Assembly (NCBI RefSeq): GCF_900111865.1
Contig: NZ_FOJS01000002.1
Coordinates: forward strand, 62,001 to 126,000
DNA: 64,000 nt
Reading direction: 5' to 3'
Origin: Parageobacillus thermantarcticus
Lineage (GTDB): Bacteria; Bacillota; Bacilli; Bacillales; Anoxybacillaceae
Shown: piece after piece, positions 24,671 to 33,973 of the stretch
Numbering within the stretch: the first letter of the stretch is position 1
How the letters are laid out: the number at the start of each line of letters is the position of its first letter
Program-made: the position numbers and the translations under genes
The notes under the pieces: model-generated
What the model was told of the DNA's origin: nothing
What the model saw: only the letters and a program-made list of their open reading frames with translations
The model's database searches: none

Positions 24671-25969
24671 ATGCTTAGTATTTTAAAAGATTTTTTGCTT
24701 AATTTATTTTTTATTCTTATTCCGATTTTCATCGTTCCAATATGGATAGAAGAAAAGAATATTCCTAAACATATCAAGCGCCATTTGCTTACTGTTTGTT
24801 TCGCACTCGTCATCGTTTTATGCATTACCATTCCTGTCAGTTCAGATCAGGAATTCATTTTCGACTTGCGGCAAATACCGCTTTGGTTAGGAAGTTTATA
24901 TAAAGGAGCAGCAACGAGCGTGTTTTTATGTTTTGTGACAATCGGCTATCGCTCTTTATTTGGGGGAACCGGTTTTCTCGTTACTGCTATTACTTCATTG
25001 TTCATTATGGTGACAAGCATTGCACTGGCAAAAAAATTTCTCACGCTGTCATCTAAACATCGCGTATTGCTCGCCGCTGCACTGTGCGCTTTTTCCGGCA
25101 CTTTATCTGTCGTCCTTGCGCAAACGTTCCACCGCATTCCATCATCATCCTCTGACATTTCTCTTGCATACTTGTCCGTTCAACCGATATGTATGCTCAT
25201 TACTTGTTCATTAAAAGAAATGATATATAAAAACATGGCGTTGCGGAAACGAATCATCCGTGCGGAAAAGATGGAAGCGGTAAGCCACTTGGCCGCATCC
25301 ATTTCCCATGAAATACGAAATCCGCTCACCGCCGCGCGCGGCTTTATGCAACTGTTGGAGCAACACCACCTTTCTCCCGAAAAGCGGAAGCAATATGTGC
25401 GAATTGCGATTGAAGAGTTGGATAGAGCAGAAGCGATCATCACCGATTATTTAACGTTTGCGAAACCAGCGCCGGAATCGGTAGAAAAACTGAACGTCAA
25501 AACGGAAATTGAACGTGTGATCGACCTTTTGCGCCCGCTTGCCAACATGAACAGCGTAGAAGTGAAAACAACGTTAGCTCCGTTTACGATAACGGGAGAG
25601 CGCGAAAAATTCCGTCAATGTTTGCTTAATATTATGAAAAACGCTATCGAAGCAATGCCAAACGGCGGCGTGCTGCAAATTTACGTTTCTATTGAAAAAC
25701 AGCACGTGCTCATTCGCATTTCCGACACGGGAATCGGCATGACGAAGGAACAAATCGAACGTCTAGGAGAACCGTACTTTACAACAAAAGGCATTAAAGG
25801 CACTGGCCTTGGGATGATGGTCGTCTATCGTATTATCGAATCGATGAATGGAACGATTCATATTGAAAGTGAAATACATAAAGGGACGGAAGTGTCGATT
25901 TATCTTCCGCTTTCATCCAATTTTCACAATTTGACAAACGAGGAAAAAAAGTTATTTATGGCACTATAA
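24671..25969 (+). CDS. kinB: Membrane sensor histidine kinase, KinB-like
   Basis: Probable phosphorelay kinase. Start ATG at 24671 follows AGAGGTG by 6 nt and gives 432 residues, near the 428 of B. subtilis KinB. N-terminal region (about 5-185) has five to six membrane segments of the 5TM-LYT type; FRAG-like VSSDQEFIFDLRQIPLWLGS and LFGGTGF are visible. Then HisKA with phospho-acceptor His213 in SISHEIRNPLTAARGFMQ, and an ATPase domain with NIMKNAIEAMPNGG, DTGIGM and TKGIKGTGLGMM. No response regulator is adjacent, as expected for sporulation kinases. The gene name is by resemblance. Confidence 0.8.
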   Translation: MLSILKDFLLNLFFILIPIFIVPIWIEEKNIPKHIKRHLLTVCFALVIVLCITIPVSSDQEFIFDLRQIPLWLGSLYKGAATSVFLCFVTIGYRSLFGGTGFLVTAITSLFIMVTSIALAKKFLTLSSKHRVLLAAALCAFSGTLSVVLAQTFHRIPSSSSDISLAYLSVQPICMLITCSLKEMIYKNMALRKRIIRAEKMEAVSHLAASISHEIRNPLTAARGFMQLLEQHHLSPEKRKQYVRIAIEELDRAEAIITDYLTFAKPAPESVEKLNVKTEIERVIDLLRPLANMNSVEVKTTLAPFTITGEREKFRQCLLNIMKNAIEAMPNGGVLQIYVSIEKQHVLIRISDTGIGMTKEQIERLGEPYFTTKGIKGTGLGMMVVYRIIESMNGTIHIESEIHKGTEVSIYLPLSSNFHNLTNEEKKLFMAL

Positions 25970-26306
25970 AACCTATATTCAACGTATATATAGAAATCGT
26001 TTTTTCCTCCGTAGAAGACAATGTACTTACCCACCAGCAGCCCAAAACGATCGTAGCATGCTTAGTTGAACCTTCAAGCTTTACTTGCTTCGCGTTTCGT
26101 GCGGAAAAAACGGCCAGCAGCAAACCAGTTTATAGCCTGTTAACTCTTTTGTTTGTTGTTTTGTCAAAAAATTTAAAAAAATACGAATAAAATCACCAAG
26201 ATTTTCTTTCATTTATCTTCACGATATTTTTTGTTACAATACACAATAGATTCGTCGCATCACGGCATAAATATGGGTTTTATATAAGATGAAAAGGAGA
26301 TTTTCC
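25970..26306. other. Intergenic region before map
   Basis: No gene supported. A plus-strand frame stays open from about 25990 to 26190 without a start codon or ribosome site and matches nothing I know. The promoter for map is probably near 26240 (TACAAT at about 26236-26241). I see no clear terminator for kinB. Confidence 0.4.
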
Positions 26307-27056
26307 ATGATTCATGTGAAAACAGAAAGAGAAATAAAACTAATGCACGAAGCGGGAAAGTTATTAGCAGCTTGCCATCAAGAAATCGCCCGGCTCATCA
26401 AACCGGGAATTACCACGATGGAGATTGACCGTTTTGTGGAAACATTTTTGGCAAAACATGGGGCCAAGCCAGAACAAAAAGGATATCGGGGCTATCCTTA
26501 CGCAACGTGCGCTTCCATCAACGATGAAATTTGCCACGGATTTCCTCGCAATGAGCCGCTAAAAAGCGGGGATATCGTCACGATCGATTTTGTTGTGAAC
26601 TTGCGTGGAGCGCTTGCCGACTCCGCATGGACATATGCGGTCGGAGATGTAAGCGAAGAAGTGAAAAAATTGCTTTATGTGACGGAACAATCCTTATATA
26701 AAGGGATTGAACAAGCAGTGATTGGCAATCGCATCGGGGATATCGGCCATGCGATTCAAACGTACGTCGAAGCAAACGGCTTTTCTGTCGTCCGCGATTT
26801 TACCGGACACGGAATTGGACCGACGATTCACGAAGAACCGTATATTCCACACTTCGGTGAAAAAGGAAAAGGGTTGCGGCTCAAAGAAGGAATGGTTATT
26901 ACGATTGAACCGATGGTAAACGTCGGCGCATGGCAAAGCAAAATGGACAATAACGGCTGGACAGCAAGAACGGTCGACGGTTCTTATTCCGCGCAATATG
27001 AACATACGATCGCGATTACAAAAAATGGTCCGCTTATTTTGACGACGCTTTCCTAA
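26307..27056 (+). CDS. map: Methionine aminopeptidase, type I
   Basis: Removes the initiator methionine from nascent proteins. The ATG at 26307 is preceded by AAAAGGAG at 8 nt, giving 249 residues. Metal ligands of the pita-bread fold are visible: Asp in TIDFVVNLRGALADSAWT (two acidic positions), His in FTGHGIGPTIHEEP, Glu in ITIEPMVN, and the final Glu in YEHTIAIT. Separate from the ribosomal-protein-cluster copy of bacilli, so it is probably the second paralog (YflG type). Confidence 0.93.
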   Translation: MIHVKTEREIKLMHEAGKLLAACHQEIARLIKPGITTMEIDRFVETFLAKHGAKPEQKGYRGYPYATCASINDEICHGFPRNEPLKSGDIVTIDFVVNLRGALADSAWTYAVGDVSEEVKKLLYVTEQSLYKGIEQAVIGNRIGDIGHAIQTYVEANGFSVVRDFTGHGIGPTIHEEPYIPHFGEKGKGLRLKEGMVITIEPMVNVGAWQSKMDNNGWTARTVDGSYSAQYEHTIAITKNGPLILTTLS

Positions 27057-27060
27057 TCGA

Positions 27061-27094
27061 AAAAGACTAGCCGCCGCTTTGGCTAGTCTTTTTA
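27061..27094 (+). terminator. Terminator of map
   Basis: AAAGACTAGCC/GGCTAGTCTTT with an 8-nt loop followed by TTTTATAG. Confidence 0.88.
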
Positions 27095-27335
27095 TAGTTT
27101 ATATATAGTTTACATAATGTTATTTATGTTTCTATGATAGTACAAAAATACCATTATTGTTCGCTTGATTTCATCGTTGTTTTCCATCTCACTAACGGTA
27201 ACAGCGGTTTATTTCACAGAAACAAAAACTTCTGCACGTTCGGCATTACAAATATGTCGTCCATTTGCTGCTATGCCGCTGCGAAAAGAGCCTGCGATTT
27301 CTCGACTGCTTTTATCTTCAATAGTCCGTCTTTTT
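27095..27335. other. Gap between map and the YjbQ gene
   Basis: 240 bp with no recognised gene or element. A plus-strand frame covers it, continues as the antisense of the YjbQ gene, and has no ribosome site. Confidence 0.4.
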
Positions 27336-27737
27336 TTACCCTTCGACGACTTTTACATAAAACGTCCGTCGGCGCGGGCCGTCGTATTCGCAAAAATAAA
27401 CTCCTTGCCATGTTCCCAAAAGAAGCTTGCCGTTCGTAATAATGACATGCTGCGACGCACCGACCGTGCTTGCCTTCATATGCGCCGCTGTATTCCCTTC
27501 CATATGGCGATCAAGCGGATGTTCCCACGGATATGTTTCATCAAAACGGCGCATCATATCCCGCTTCACATCAGGATCGGCGTTTTCGTTGATCGTAATT
27601 CCCGCGGTTGTATGCGGACAATAAACAATGGCGATACCTTCTTTCACTCCCGATTGACGAACCGCCTGTTCGACGAACGAAGTGATGTCGACCATCTCAT
27701 CGCGCTTTGTTGTTTGAATCGTAAATGATTGCAACAT
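27336..27737 (-). CDS. YjbQ/UPF0047 family protein (secondary thiamine-phosphate synthase-like)
   Basis: 133 residues from the ATG at 27737, which follows AAGGGAA. Family signatures: [25 protein letters not shown], with the conserved Cys/His pair, and the [18 protein letters not shown] region ending [16 protein letters not shown]. coli YjbQ can substitute weakly for thiamine-phosphate synthase, but the normal role is not settled. Single gene facing map. Confidence 0.88.
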   Translation of the reverse strand: MLQSFTIQTTKRDEMVDITSFVEQAVRQSGVKEGIAIVYCPHTTAGITINENADPDVKRDMMRRFDETYPWEHPLDRHMEGNTAAHMKASTVGASQHVIITNGKLLLGTWQGVYFCEYDGPRRRTFYVKVVEG

Positions 27738-27805
27738 ATTCCCTTCACCACCAATCAAAAATTTGCTACCTTATATTATAGCGCATACAAAAAGGGTGAA
27801 AACAG

Positions 27806-28729
27806 ATGAAAAGATACGAAAACTTAGACGGTGTTTCGACGAAAAAAACGTTTGCCGATTTCCGCCGCTGGCAAAAGGAACGGAGAAGCAAAAAGAAAGA
27901 TTTGTCGTATCAAGTTCCCCATGCCGACCCGCCGCAATATCCGCTTCTTCACGCAAACCGTGAGCGCACATTGCTTTCTTGGATCGGGCATTCCACGTTT
28001 GTCATCCAACTAAACGGCATCACGATCATCACCGATCCGGTATGGGCGACGCGCATGGGAACGGCAAAACGGCTTACGAAACCTGGCATTGCGCCGAAGG
28101 AAATGCCTGAAGTCGATGTCGTTCTTATTTCTCATGGACACTATGATCATTTGCATTTTCCGAGCATCCGCCAATTGAAAGGAACGCCGCACATGTTCGT
28201 TCCCATCGGGCTTGGCCGTTTATTCCGGCGAAAAGGATATAAACAAGTGACGGAATTCGAATGGTGGGAAGAACAATCATTTAACGGTGTCACCTTTACG
28301 TTTGTTCCTGCGCAGCATTGGACAAGACGAACACTGTGGGATATGAATACGTCCCACTGGGGAGGCTGGGTTATAGAGGCGAAGGAAAAACCGACGATCT
28401 ACTTTGCCGGCGATAGCGGCTATTTCCGCGGATTCCGCGAGATTGGCAAACGCTTTTCGATTGATTACGCGCTTTTGCCGATCGGTGCGTATGAGCCAGA
28501 ATGGTTTATGGGGCCACAGCACGTCACTCCGGAAGAAGCGGTACAAGCCTTTTTTGATTGTCAGGCAGACTACTTCGTTCCCATGCATTATGGCGCATTT
28601 CGCCTCGCTGATGACACTCCAAAAGAAGCGCTCGATCGCTTGCTTGCCGAATGGAAGCGGCGCGGTTTGGACGAAAGCAAGTTAAAATGCCTAAAGCTTG
28701 GCGAAGTGCTTGATTGTGATATACGTTAA
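27806..28729 (+). CDS. MBL-fold metallo-hydrolase (NAPE-PLD/UlaG-like)
   Basis: 307 residues. Metallo-beta-lactamase core with SWIGHSTFVIQLNG and TDPVW, the zinc motif SHGHYDHLHFPS (HxHxDH), PAQHWTRRT, FAGDSGYFRGF, and the distal His in FVPMHYGAF. This layout is that of the N-acyl-phosphatidylethanolamine phospholipase D-like and UlaG-like branch, so a phosphodiester or lactone substrate is plausible. Ribosome site AAAGGGTG upstream of ATG. The convergent downstream terminator is shared with the ycgQ remnant. Confidence 0.85.
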   Translation: MKRYENLDGVSTKKTFADFRRWQKERRSKKKDLSYQVPHADPPQYPLLHANRERTLLSWIGHSTFVIQLNGITIITDPVWATRMGTAKRLTKPGIAPKEMPEVDVVLISHGHYDHLHFPSIRQLKGTPHMFVPIGLGRLFRRKGYKQVTEFEWWEEQSFNGVTFTFVPAQHWTRRTLWDMNTSHWGGWVIEAKEKPTIYFAGDSGYFRGFREIGKRFSIDYALLPIGAYEPEWFMGPQHVTPEEAVQAFFDCQADYFVPMHYGAFRLADDTPKEALDRLLAEWKRRGLDESKLKCLKLGEVLDCDIR

Positions 28730-28759
28730 AAAAGGAGCCTTACCATTGGCCCCTTTTTT
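28728..28759. terminator. Bidirectional terminator
   Basis: AAAAAAGGAGCC and GGCCCCTTTTTT pair with a single mismatch around TTACCATT. Confidence 0.75.
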
Positions 28760-28760
28760 C

Positions 28761-29530
28761 CTATTGGTCATACTTTCGAAATACGTACGGTTCTTTCGGT
28801 TCACCGATTTTATGCCACGATTTGACCTTCACATAAGGAATTGTCGCATTATACGGCTGATAATAAATGGTGGAGAGCTTTCCTTTCACATGAATCCACT
28901 CATCATTCGCTAAATGAGGATTGTCGGGAAACTCCGTTAAAAGCCCGTACACCCCCGAATCGGCCACACAGTGGATAATGCCAAAGCGAAGAACAAATAG
29001 CTGTGTTTTTTTCGTCGTCTCATCATGATAGACAAACCCGTCAAATTCGATGTCTCGATCATCAAACTGACCCGGGAATTGATAGATCGTTTCCATCGCA
29101 CTTAAATAATTCTCCGCATTCAATACGAGGTGTGATGTTTTTGAAAATTTTTTCAGTTCCTTTCTCATCAAGTCGTCGTAGTCATCGGCTCCGTAATAAA
29201 TGCTTGTATCTGGACGTAAAAATTGCCGTTGGACAAACGGGTCGTCGCTGTTTGTTGCGAACCCGCGTATATGAAAGCCTTTCGCTTTCACCATATTTGA
29301 ATCAAGCGTCACTACTGGAAAAAGCAACGCGGATACAATTGGAAAAATAAATATCATATAATTGGCGACCCGTTTCCATCGCGCTTGCACCTTATGATGG
29401 CGGCAACATGAATCATCACGACAATGTTCATGCTTCTTGGCGAAATAAGCTGAACAATGGTCAAAAATACGAAAATGGCGACAACGACAAGGAAGAATAA
29501 CGGATATTTATCCATGAAAATTTCATGAGC
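28761..29530 (-). pseudogene. ycgQ: ycgQ-like gene (TIGR03943 family), frameshifted and 5'-truncated
   Basis: The last 209 codons (from 29390) encode the extracytoplasmic domain of a YcgQ-type protein: FPIVSALLFPVVTLDSNMVK, VQRQFLRPDTSIYYG, and FVLRFGIIHCVADSGVYGLL. Upstream in the same frame is a His/Cys-rich loop (KKHEHCRDDSCCRHH) typical of the family. Its membrane segment MDKYPLFFLVVVAIFVFLTI lies in a different frame, so a frameshift occurred near 29430. The family's first membrane segment is replaced by the fruA terminator region, and the usual partner ycgR is absent. The GTG at 29390 has no ribosome site. I read this as a decayed gene. Confidence 0.7.
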
Positions 29531-29544
29531 ATCTTCATTTTTAT

Positions 29545-29581
29545 AAAAAAAGCTGAGCGCCAAATCACGCTCAGCTTTTTC
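29545..29581. terminator. Terminator of fruA
   Basis: AAAAAGCTGAGCG/CGCTCAGCTTTTT, a 13-bp stem with an 8-nt loop; on the minus strand it runs into TTTTTTTATAAA. Confidence 0.9.
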
Positions 29582-29583
29582 TA

Positions 29584-31449
29584 TTATTCTTCTACTTCTT
29601 TTTTCCATAAACCAACCATCAAGGCAGTAATAATAGCACCGATTAAAATCGCTAATACGTATAATAAAGGATTTCCTTTGACAATCGGAATAACGAAAAT
29701 CCCGCCGTGCGGAGCTGGAAGTCCAATTTTAAACAACATCGTCAGCGCCCCGCTCACCGCAGAACCGACAATGATCGATGGAATGACGCGCACCGGATCG
29801 GCTGCCGCGAACGGAATCGCCCCTTCTGTAATAAACGTCGCCCCCATGATATAACATGTCTTTCCAGCTTCACGCTCCGCTTTGGTAAATTTCTTTTTAA
29901 AAAAGGTCGTCGCAAGCGCCAACCCTAGCGGCGGCACCATTCCTCCAGCCATGATCGCCGCATGCGGAGCATAGTTACCAGCGTCAATCATAGCAATCCC
30001 AAACGTAAACGCCGCTTTGTTAATCGGTCCGCCCATATCGACCGCCATCATGCCGCCAAGAATCGCGCCAAGCAAAACTAAGTTTGCCGTCCCCATATTT
30101 TCAAGCCAATGCTTTAGCGCTTCGTTTAACGCCTTCACTGGATCAATAACGACATACATCATGATCATCCCTGTAATGAAAATGCCAAACAGTGGATAAA
30201 GCAACACCGGTTTGATTCCCTCAAGCGACTGCGGCAGACGGCTGAATAGCTTCTTCAAGCCAACGACTAAATACCCAGCAAGAAATCCGGCGATTAATCC
30301 TCCTAAAAAGCCGGCACCGCCGTTTGCCGCCATGAAACCGCCTACCATTCCCGGCGCAAAACCTGGACGATCAGCGATGCTCATCGCAATGAAACCGGCA
30401 AGCACTGGAATCATCAATGCAAAGGCGTTTCCGCCACCGATGTCCATGAGCGCTTTCGCGATTGGATGATAAGACGGGTCTTTCGGATCAAACGCCTTAA
30501 TGCCGAAAATAAACGATATCGCAATTAAAATGCCGCCGCCGACAACAAACGGAAGCATGTTGGAAACCCCGTTCATTAAATGTTTATAAAATCCTGTGCG
30601 CGCTTTTCCTGCCATTGTTGCTTCTTTCGTGCCGCTTCCTTGATAAATTGGCGCATCTTGCTTGAGAGCTTGCTCAATTAACTCTTTCGGGTTACGAATC
30701 GCTTGCGCAACCGGCACTTGAATAACATGTTTTCCTTTAAACCGTTCCATTTCCACTTGCTTATCTGCTGCAACGATGACGGCAACCGCATCTTCGATAT
30801 CTTGTTTCGTCAACTTATTTTTTACACCGCTAGAACCGTTTGTTTCCACTTTCATTTCTACATCCATTTCCGCCGCTTTCGCCTTTAAGGCGTCCGCCGC
30901 CATATACGTATGGGCGATTCCTGTCGGGCAGGCGGTAACGGCGATAACTTTTGGACGTTTCGCCGACGAAACAAGCGTATTTTCTCCCACTCTTTCTCCT
31001 TCCTTTTCTGCAATCAAGCGAATAATTTCTTCTTCGCTTGAAGCGCTTTCAATTTGTGCGCGGAAAGACGGATCCATTAACATCGACGATAAGCGGGCAA
31101 GCGCTTCCAAATGCGTATTGTCCGCTCCTTCCGGTGCCGCGATCATAAAAAACAAACGGCTTGGTTTTCCATCAAGCGCATCATAATCAATGCCACTTTT
31201 CGAACGGCCAAACGCTACTGCCGCTTTCTTTACCGCGGACGTTTTCGCATGCGGAATGGCAATTCCATCGCCGACACCTGTCGTGCTTTGCGCTTCTCGT
31301 GCCAAAATCGCTTCTTTAAACGCTTGCACATCGCTTAATATCCCTGCTTCTTGCAACTTCGCGACAAGCTCGTCAATCACTTCTTCTTTTGTTTTCGCTC
31401 GAAGATGAAGAATAATCGTCTCTTTTGTAAGCAAATCAGTAATTTTCAT
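29584..31449 (-). CDS. fruA: PTS fructose transporter subunit IIABC
   Basis: Imports and phosphorylates fructose to fructose-1-phosphate. I prefer the ATG at 31449 (MKITDLLTKE) because AAGGAGG is 9 nt away; the ATG at 31455 is too close. 621 residues: IIA domain with phospho-His67 in GDGIAIPHAKT, IIB with phospho-Cys174 in VTACPTGIAHTYMAADALKA, then IIC with about eight membrane segments and GTANLVLLGAILGGMMAVDM. Last gene of fruRKA, 28 bp after fruK. Phosphoryl donor is HPr. Confidence 0.96.
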   Translation of the reverse strand: MKITDLLTKETIILHLRAKTKEEVIDELVAKLQEAGILSDVQAFKEAILAREAQSTTGVGDGIAIPHAKTSAVKKAAVAFGRSKSGIDYDALDGKPSRLFFMIAAPEGADNTHLEALARLSSMLMDPSFRAQIESASSEEEIIRLIAEKEGERVGENTLVSSAKRPKVIAVTACPTGIAHTYMAADALKAKAAEMDVEMKVETNGSSGVKNKLTKQDIEDAVAVIVAADKQVEMERFKGKHVIQVPVAQAIRNPKELIEQALKQDAPIYQGSGTKEATMAGKARTGFYKHLMNGVSNMLPFVVGGGILIAISFIFGIKAFDPKDPSYHPIAKALMDIGGGNAFALMIPVLAGFIAMSIADRPGFAPGMVGGFMAANGGAGFLGGLIAGFLAGYLVVGLKKLFSRLPQSLEGIKPVLLYPLFGIFITGMIMMYVVIDPVKALNEALKHWLENMGTANLVLLGAILGGMMAVDMGGPINKAAFTFGIAMIDAGNYAPHAAIMAGGMVPPLGLALATTFFKKKFTKAEREAGKTCYIMGATFITEGAIPFAAADPVRVIPSIIVGSAVSGALTMLFKIGLPAPHGGIFVIPIVKGNPLLYVLAILIGAIITALMVGLWKKEVEE

Positions 31450-31477
31450 CGACATGATCCTCCTTTTTCACACGCCA

Positions 31478-32389
31478 TTAAAAACATATAACATTTACTT
31501 CACGTATCAGCTGTTCGACATAGTCTTTCGTGCATAAATCTTCGGAAAACGCCGTTGCGCTTCCGGATGCGACGCTATAAGCGAATGCTTCTTCCAAGCT
31601 TTTGCCGCTTGTATATGCGGCGAGAAATCCCGCCACCATCGAATCGCCAGCTCCAACGGAATTTTTCACCGTTCCTTTCGGCGCCTCGGCAAACAGCGTT
31701 ATTTCTTTGTTAAAATAGAAAGCGCCGTTCCCTGCCATCGATACGATGACATTTTCCACTCCCAATTCCGCTAACCGGCGGCCATAAACCATGATCTCGT
31801 CTTGCGAATGAAAGCTTGTCTCAAATAGTTCCGCTAATTCTTTATGGTTTGGTTTTGCCAAAAATGGCTTCCGCGCAAGCAACTGTTTTAACACTGGGCC
31901 GCTCGTATCGACGACGACCTTTGCTTTTGCTTTTTTTGCTTCATCGATGATTTTTTCGTAAACGTCCGGTGACAAAGAAGACGGCACGCTTCCCGCAAGG
32001 ACGACCACGTCGTTTTCGGTTAAAGCTTGCAATTTTTTGATTAACGCTTCTTCATGTTCCGGCTCCATCATTGGTCCTTGACCGTTAATTTCCGTCTCTG
32101 TTCCCGATTTTAGCTTCACATTAATGCGCGTATTCCCCGGCACCTCGACAAAATCGCAAGCAATGTTTTCGTTTTGCAACTGTTCGATAATGAACGAGCC
32201 GGTAAATCCGCCGATAAATCCTAGCGCCGTGCTTTCCACGCCAAGGCGCTTCAGCACACGGGAGACGTTGATTCCTTTTCCACCGGGAAATGTCAACGTT
32301 TTCACCGCACGGTTTAATTCACCAAGGCGAAGTTCGTCAACATGAACGATATAATCAACGGATGGGTTTAACGTACATGTATAAATCAT
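31478..32389 (-). CDS. fruK: 1-phosphofructokinase
   Basis: Phosphorylates fructose-1-phosphate to fructose-1,6-bisphosphate. PfkB family, 303 residues from the ATG at 32389, which overlaps the fruR stop (ATGA). Signatures: MIYTCTLNPSVDYIVHVDEL, the sugar-binding FPGGKGINVSRVL, and the C-terminal ATP/anion-hole motif KNSVGAGDSMVAGFLAAY with the catalytic Asp. It passes its substrate from FruA to glycolysis. Confidence 0.96.
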   Translation of the reverse strand: MIYTCTLNPSVDYIVHVDELRLGELNRAVKTLTFPGGKGINVSRVLKRLGVESTALGFIGGFTGSFIIEQLQNENIACDFVEVPGNTRINVKLKSGTETEINGQGPMMEPEHEEALIKKLQALTENDVVVLAGSVPSSLSPDVYEKIIDEAKKAKAKVVVDTSGPVLKQLLARKPFLAKPNHKELAELFETSFHSQDEIMVYGRRLAELGVENVIVSMAGNGAFYFNKEITLFAEAPKGTVKNSVGAGDSMVAGFLAAYTSGKSLEEAFAYSVASGSATAFSEDLCTKDYVEQLIREVNVICF

Positions 32390-33138
32390 TTTGTCACAAC
32401 CTCTACTGTTGTTTTTGCTTTGTATGGTTCTAGCCATTCTTCCGCTAAGTCATCTGTAATCAACACCGCTTCATGAAGTTCAGCAATTTTTGAGAATGCG
32501 CTTTCATTAAGTTTGGAATGGTCGGCAAGCACATACGCCTTTTGGGATAGCTGTATCGCCGTATGTTTTACCATCGCTTCTTCCGGATCAGGTGTTGTAT
32601 ATCCATATTCGTAGTGAACGCCGTTTGCGCCGATAAAACATTTATCAAAGCTGTAGCTTTGCAATGCCTGCAGCGCGCCGCGGCCAATAAGCGCTTTCGT
32701 TTTCTTTTTCACAAAACCGCCGAGCAAATATGTCGGAATGTCGTATTCTAAAAGCATATCTAGATGCATAATACCGTTTGTCACCACAACGATATCTTTG
32801 TCATATAGATGTGGAATCATTTCCAACGTCGTCGTCCCGGCATCCAAATAAATGCAATCACCGTTTTGCACAAGACTTGCCGCATACTCGGCAATCTGTT
32901 TCTTTTCTTGCCTATGTTTTGTTGATTTTTCCAAGACGCTTAATTCTTCCCGCTTCTTTTGCAGCACTGTTGCGCCACCGTGAATACGACGCAATTTTTT
33001 TTCTTTTTCTAGCTGCGTTAAATCGCGGCGGATCGTTGACTCCGACGAATTGGTCGCCTCGACTAATTCTTGCAGCTTTACTACTCCTTTTTCAGCGAGA
33101 AGCTCTAAAATGATGCGGTGACGTTCCTCTGTTAACAA
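32386..33138 (-). CDS. fruR: DeoR-family fructose operon repressor
   Basis: Represses fruRKA until fructose-1-phosphate accumulates. I assign the TTG at 33138 as start: it follows GGGAGG by 8 nt and gives LLTEERHRIILELL, aligned with B. subtilis FruR (MLTPERH). N-terminal helix-turn-helix with SESTIRRDLTQLEKEKKL and the family hallmark RIHGGA, then a sugar-phosphate sensor domain with YLDAGTTTLEM and the TNGIMHLD segment. First gene of the operon; its own promoter carries the presumed operators. Confidence 0.94.
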   Translation of the reverse strand: MLTEERHRIILELLAEKGVVKLQELVEATNSSESTIRRDLTQLEKEKKLRRIHGGATVLQKKREELSVLEKSTKHRQEKKQIAEYAASLVQNGDCIYLDAGTTTLEMIPHLYDKDIVVVTNGIMHLDMLLEYDIPTYLLGGFVKKKTKALIGRGALQALQSYSFDKCFIGANGVHYEYGYTTPDPEEAMVKHTAIQLSQKAYVLADHSKLNESAFSKIAELHEAVLITDDLAEEWLEPYKAKTTVEVVTK

Positions 33139-33182
33139 ACTCCTCACCTCCCTATAAAGGGATGTTTCCTGTTTTCACTACT

Positions 33183-33267
33183 ATCATAAACGAAAACAAA
33201 CGAAAAATCAACCAAAATCATTTAAAAATAATCAATTTCAATCAAAAAATCATTCAAAAACAATCAA
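33183..33267 (-). promoter_or_regulatory. fruRKA promoter with tandem operator repeats
   Basis: Minus-strand -10 TATGAT (33183-33188) and -35 TTGATT (33206-33211) with a 17-bp spacer. Just upstream lie two 21-bp direct repeats at 33215-33235 and 33247-33267 that differ at 2 positions and are spaced 32 bp, three helical turns. Each contains AAATCATT and ends AATCAA on the plus strand. They are likely FruR sites; that assignment is inference. Confidence 0.7.
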
Positions 33268-33807
33268 AACATTGATATAACTGCAATAAAAAAACACTTG
33301 CCAGCTTGGCAAGCGCTGCATGACGTTTCGTTCCTGCCAGCCGCGCGTCCCGATTGCCAACGCTGTCGCCGTTCCGTCGATGATCATGACCGTATCGCCA
33401 GAAAGAACGTGAAAATACACATCATCAAATGTTGTAATTTCTTTGACTTCACTGGCATGCAATACACAGTCTTTAAGAAAGGAAGCGGCTTCCTCCCTAG
33501 GCATGTCTTCCCATTGTTCACGCCAATCTGTTAGAAGCGGCTGTAAAATAAAGTGTTGGATCGTTTCTTTATCGACAAGCCCATCCGTATAAATCACGCT
33601 CAGCTGGCGTCCTCCATCTTTTTTGCTGCGGATGGTCCGCATGACGATATCAGAACTTTCCCCAATTACCCGCTGGATGATACGAACATTTTCGTTTATG
33701 TCAATCGACAGCGGCTGTTTCTCAGAAGGAGGCGGCAGCGGCTGTTCATATACTGCTTTTTGCCGTTTAAGCCACCTTTTCATAATCGATCTCGCCATTC
33801 TCATCAC
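33250..33807 (-). pseudogene. Truncated spore germinant receptor A-type subunit (gerA family)
   Basis: The first 150 or so residues match the N-terminal cytoplasmic domain of GerAA/GerKA proteins: MKRWLKRQKAVYEQP, NENVRIIQRVIGESSDIVMR, VIYTDGLVDKETI, and LSGDTVMIIDGTATALAIGT followed by RGWQER. It then ends abruptly in a terminator hairpin and AT-rich sequence, so the roughly 330-residue remainder with the membrane domain is missing. No B or C subunit genes follow. The fragment cannot form a receptor. Confidence 0.82.
33286..33314 (-). terminator. Terminator hairpin at the end of the gerA remnant
   Basis: CTTGCCA/TGGCAAG with a 3-nt loop followed by TGTTTTTTTATT on the minus strand. It lies inside the remnant reading frame, so coding sequence was joined to it by deletion. 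Confidence 0.75.
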
Positions 33808-33918
33808 TCGAACCCCCGATTTTCACGAACATACGATTACATTTTTACCATCCCCTAAACTTTGCCAAATTATGTCCATTTTACAAATTCACAAAATTAC
33901 AGACTATTGAACTAGGAC

Positions 33919-33960
33919 AAAAAAACGGGATTCCCTGTAACGATAGGGAACCCCGTTTTC
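33919..33960. terminator. Terminator of the feo operon
   Basis: AAAACGGG-TTCCCT and AGGGAA-CCCGTTTT form a long stem around GTAACGAT, with T-runs on the minus strand. Confidence 0.85.
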
Positions 33961-33973
33961 CACAAACGCATCT

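Noticed and set aside
27165-27728. 187-codon plus-strand frame before and across the YjbQ gene
   Set aside because: Mostly antisense to YjbQ, and the unique 5' part has no ribosome site or known family.
33205-33267. CRISPR-like or microsatellite array
   Set aside because: Only two AT-rich 21-bp units next to a promoter; they fit operators, with no spacers or cas genes.
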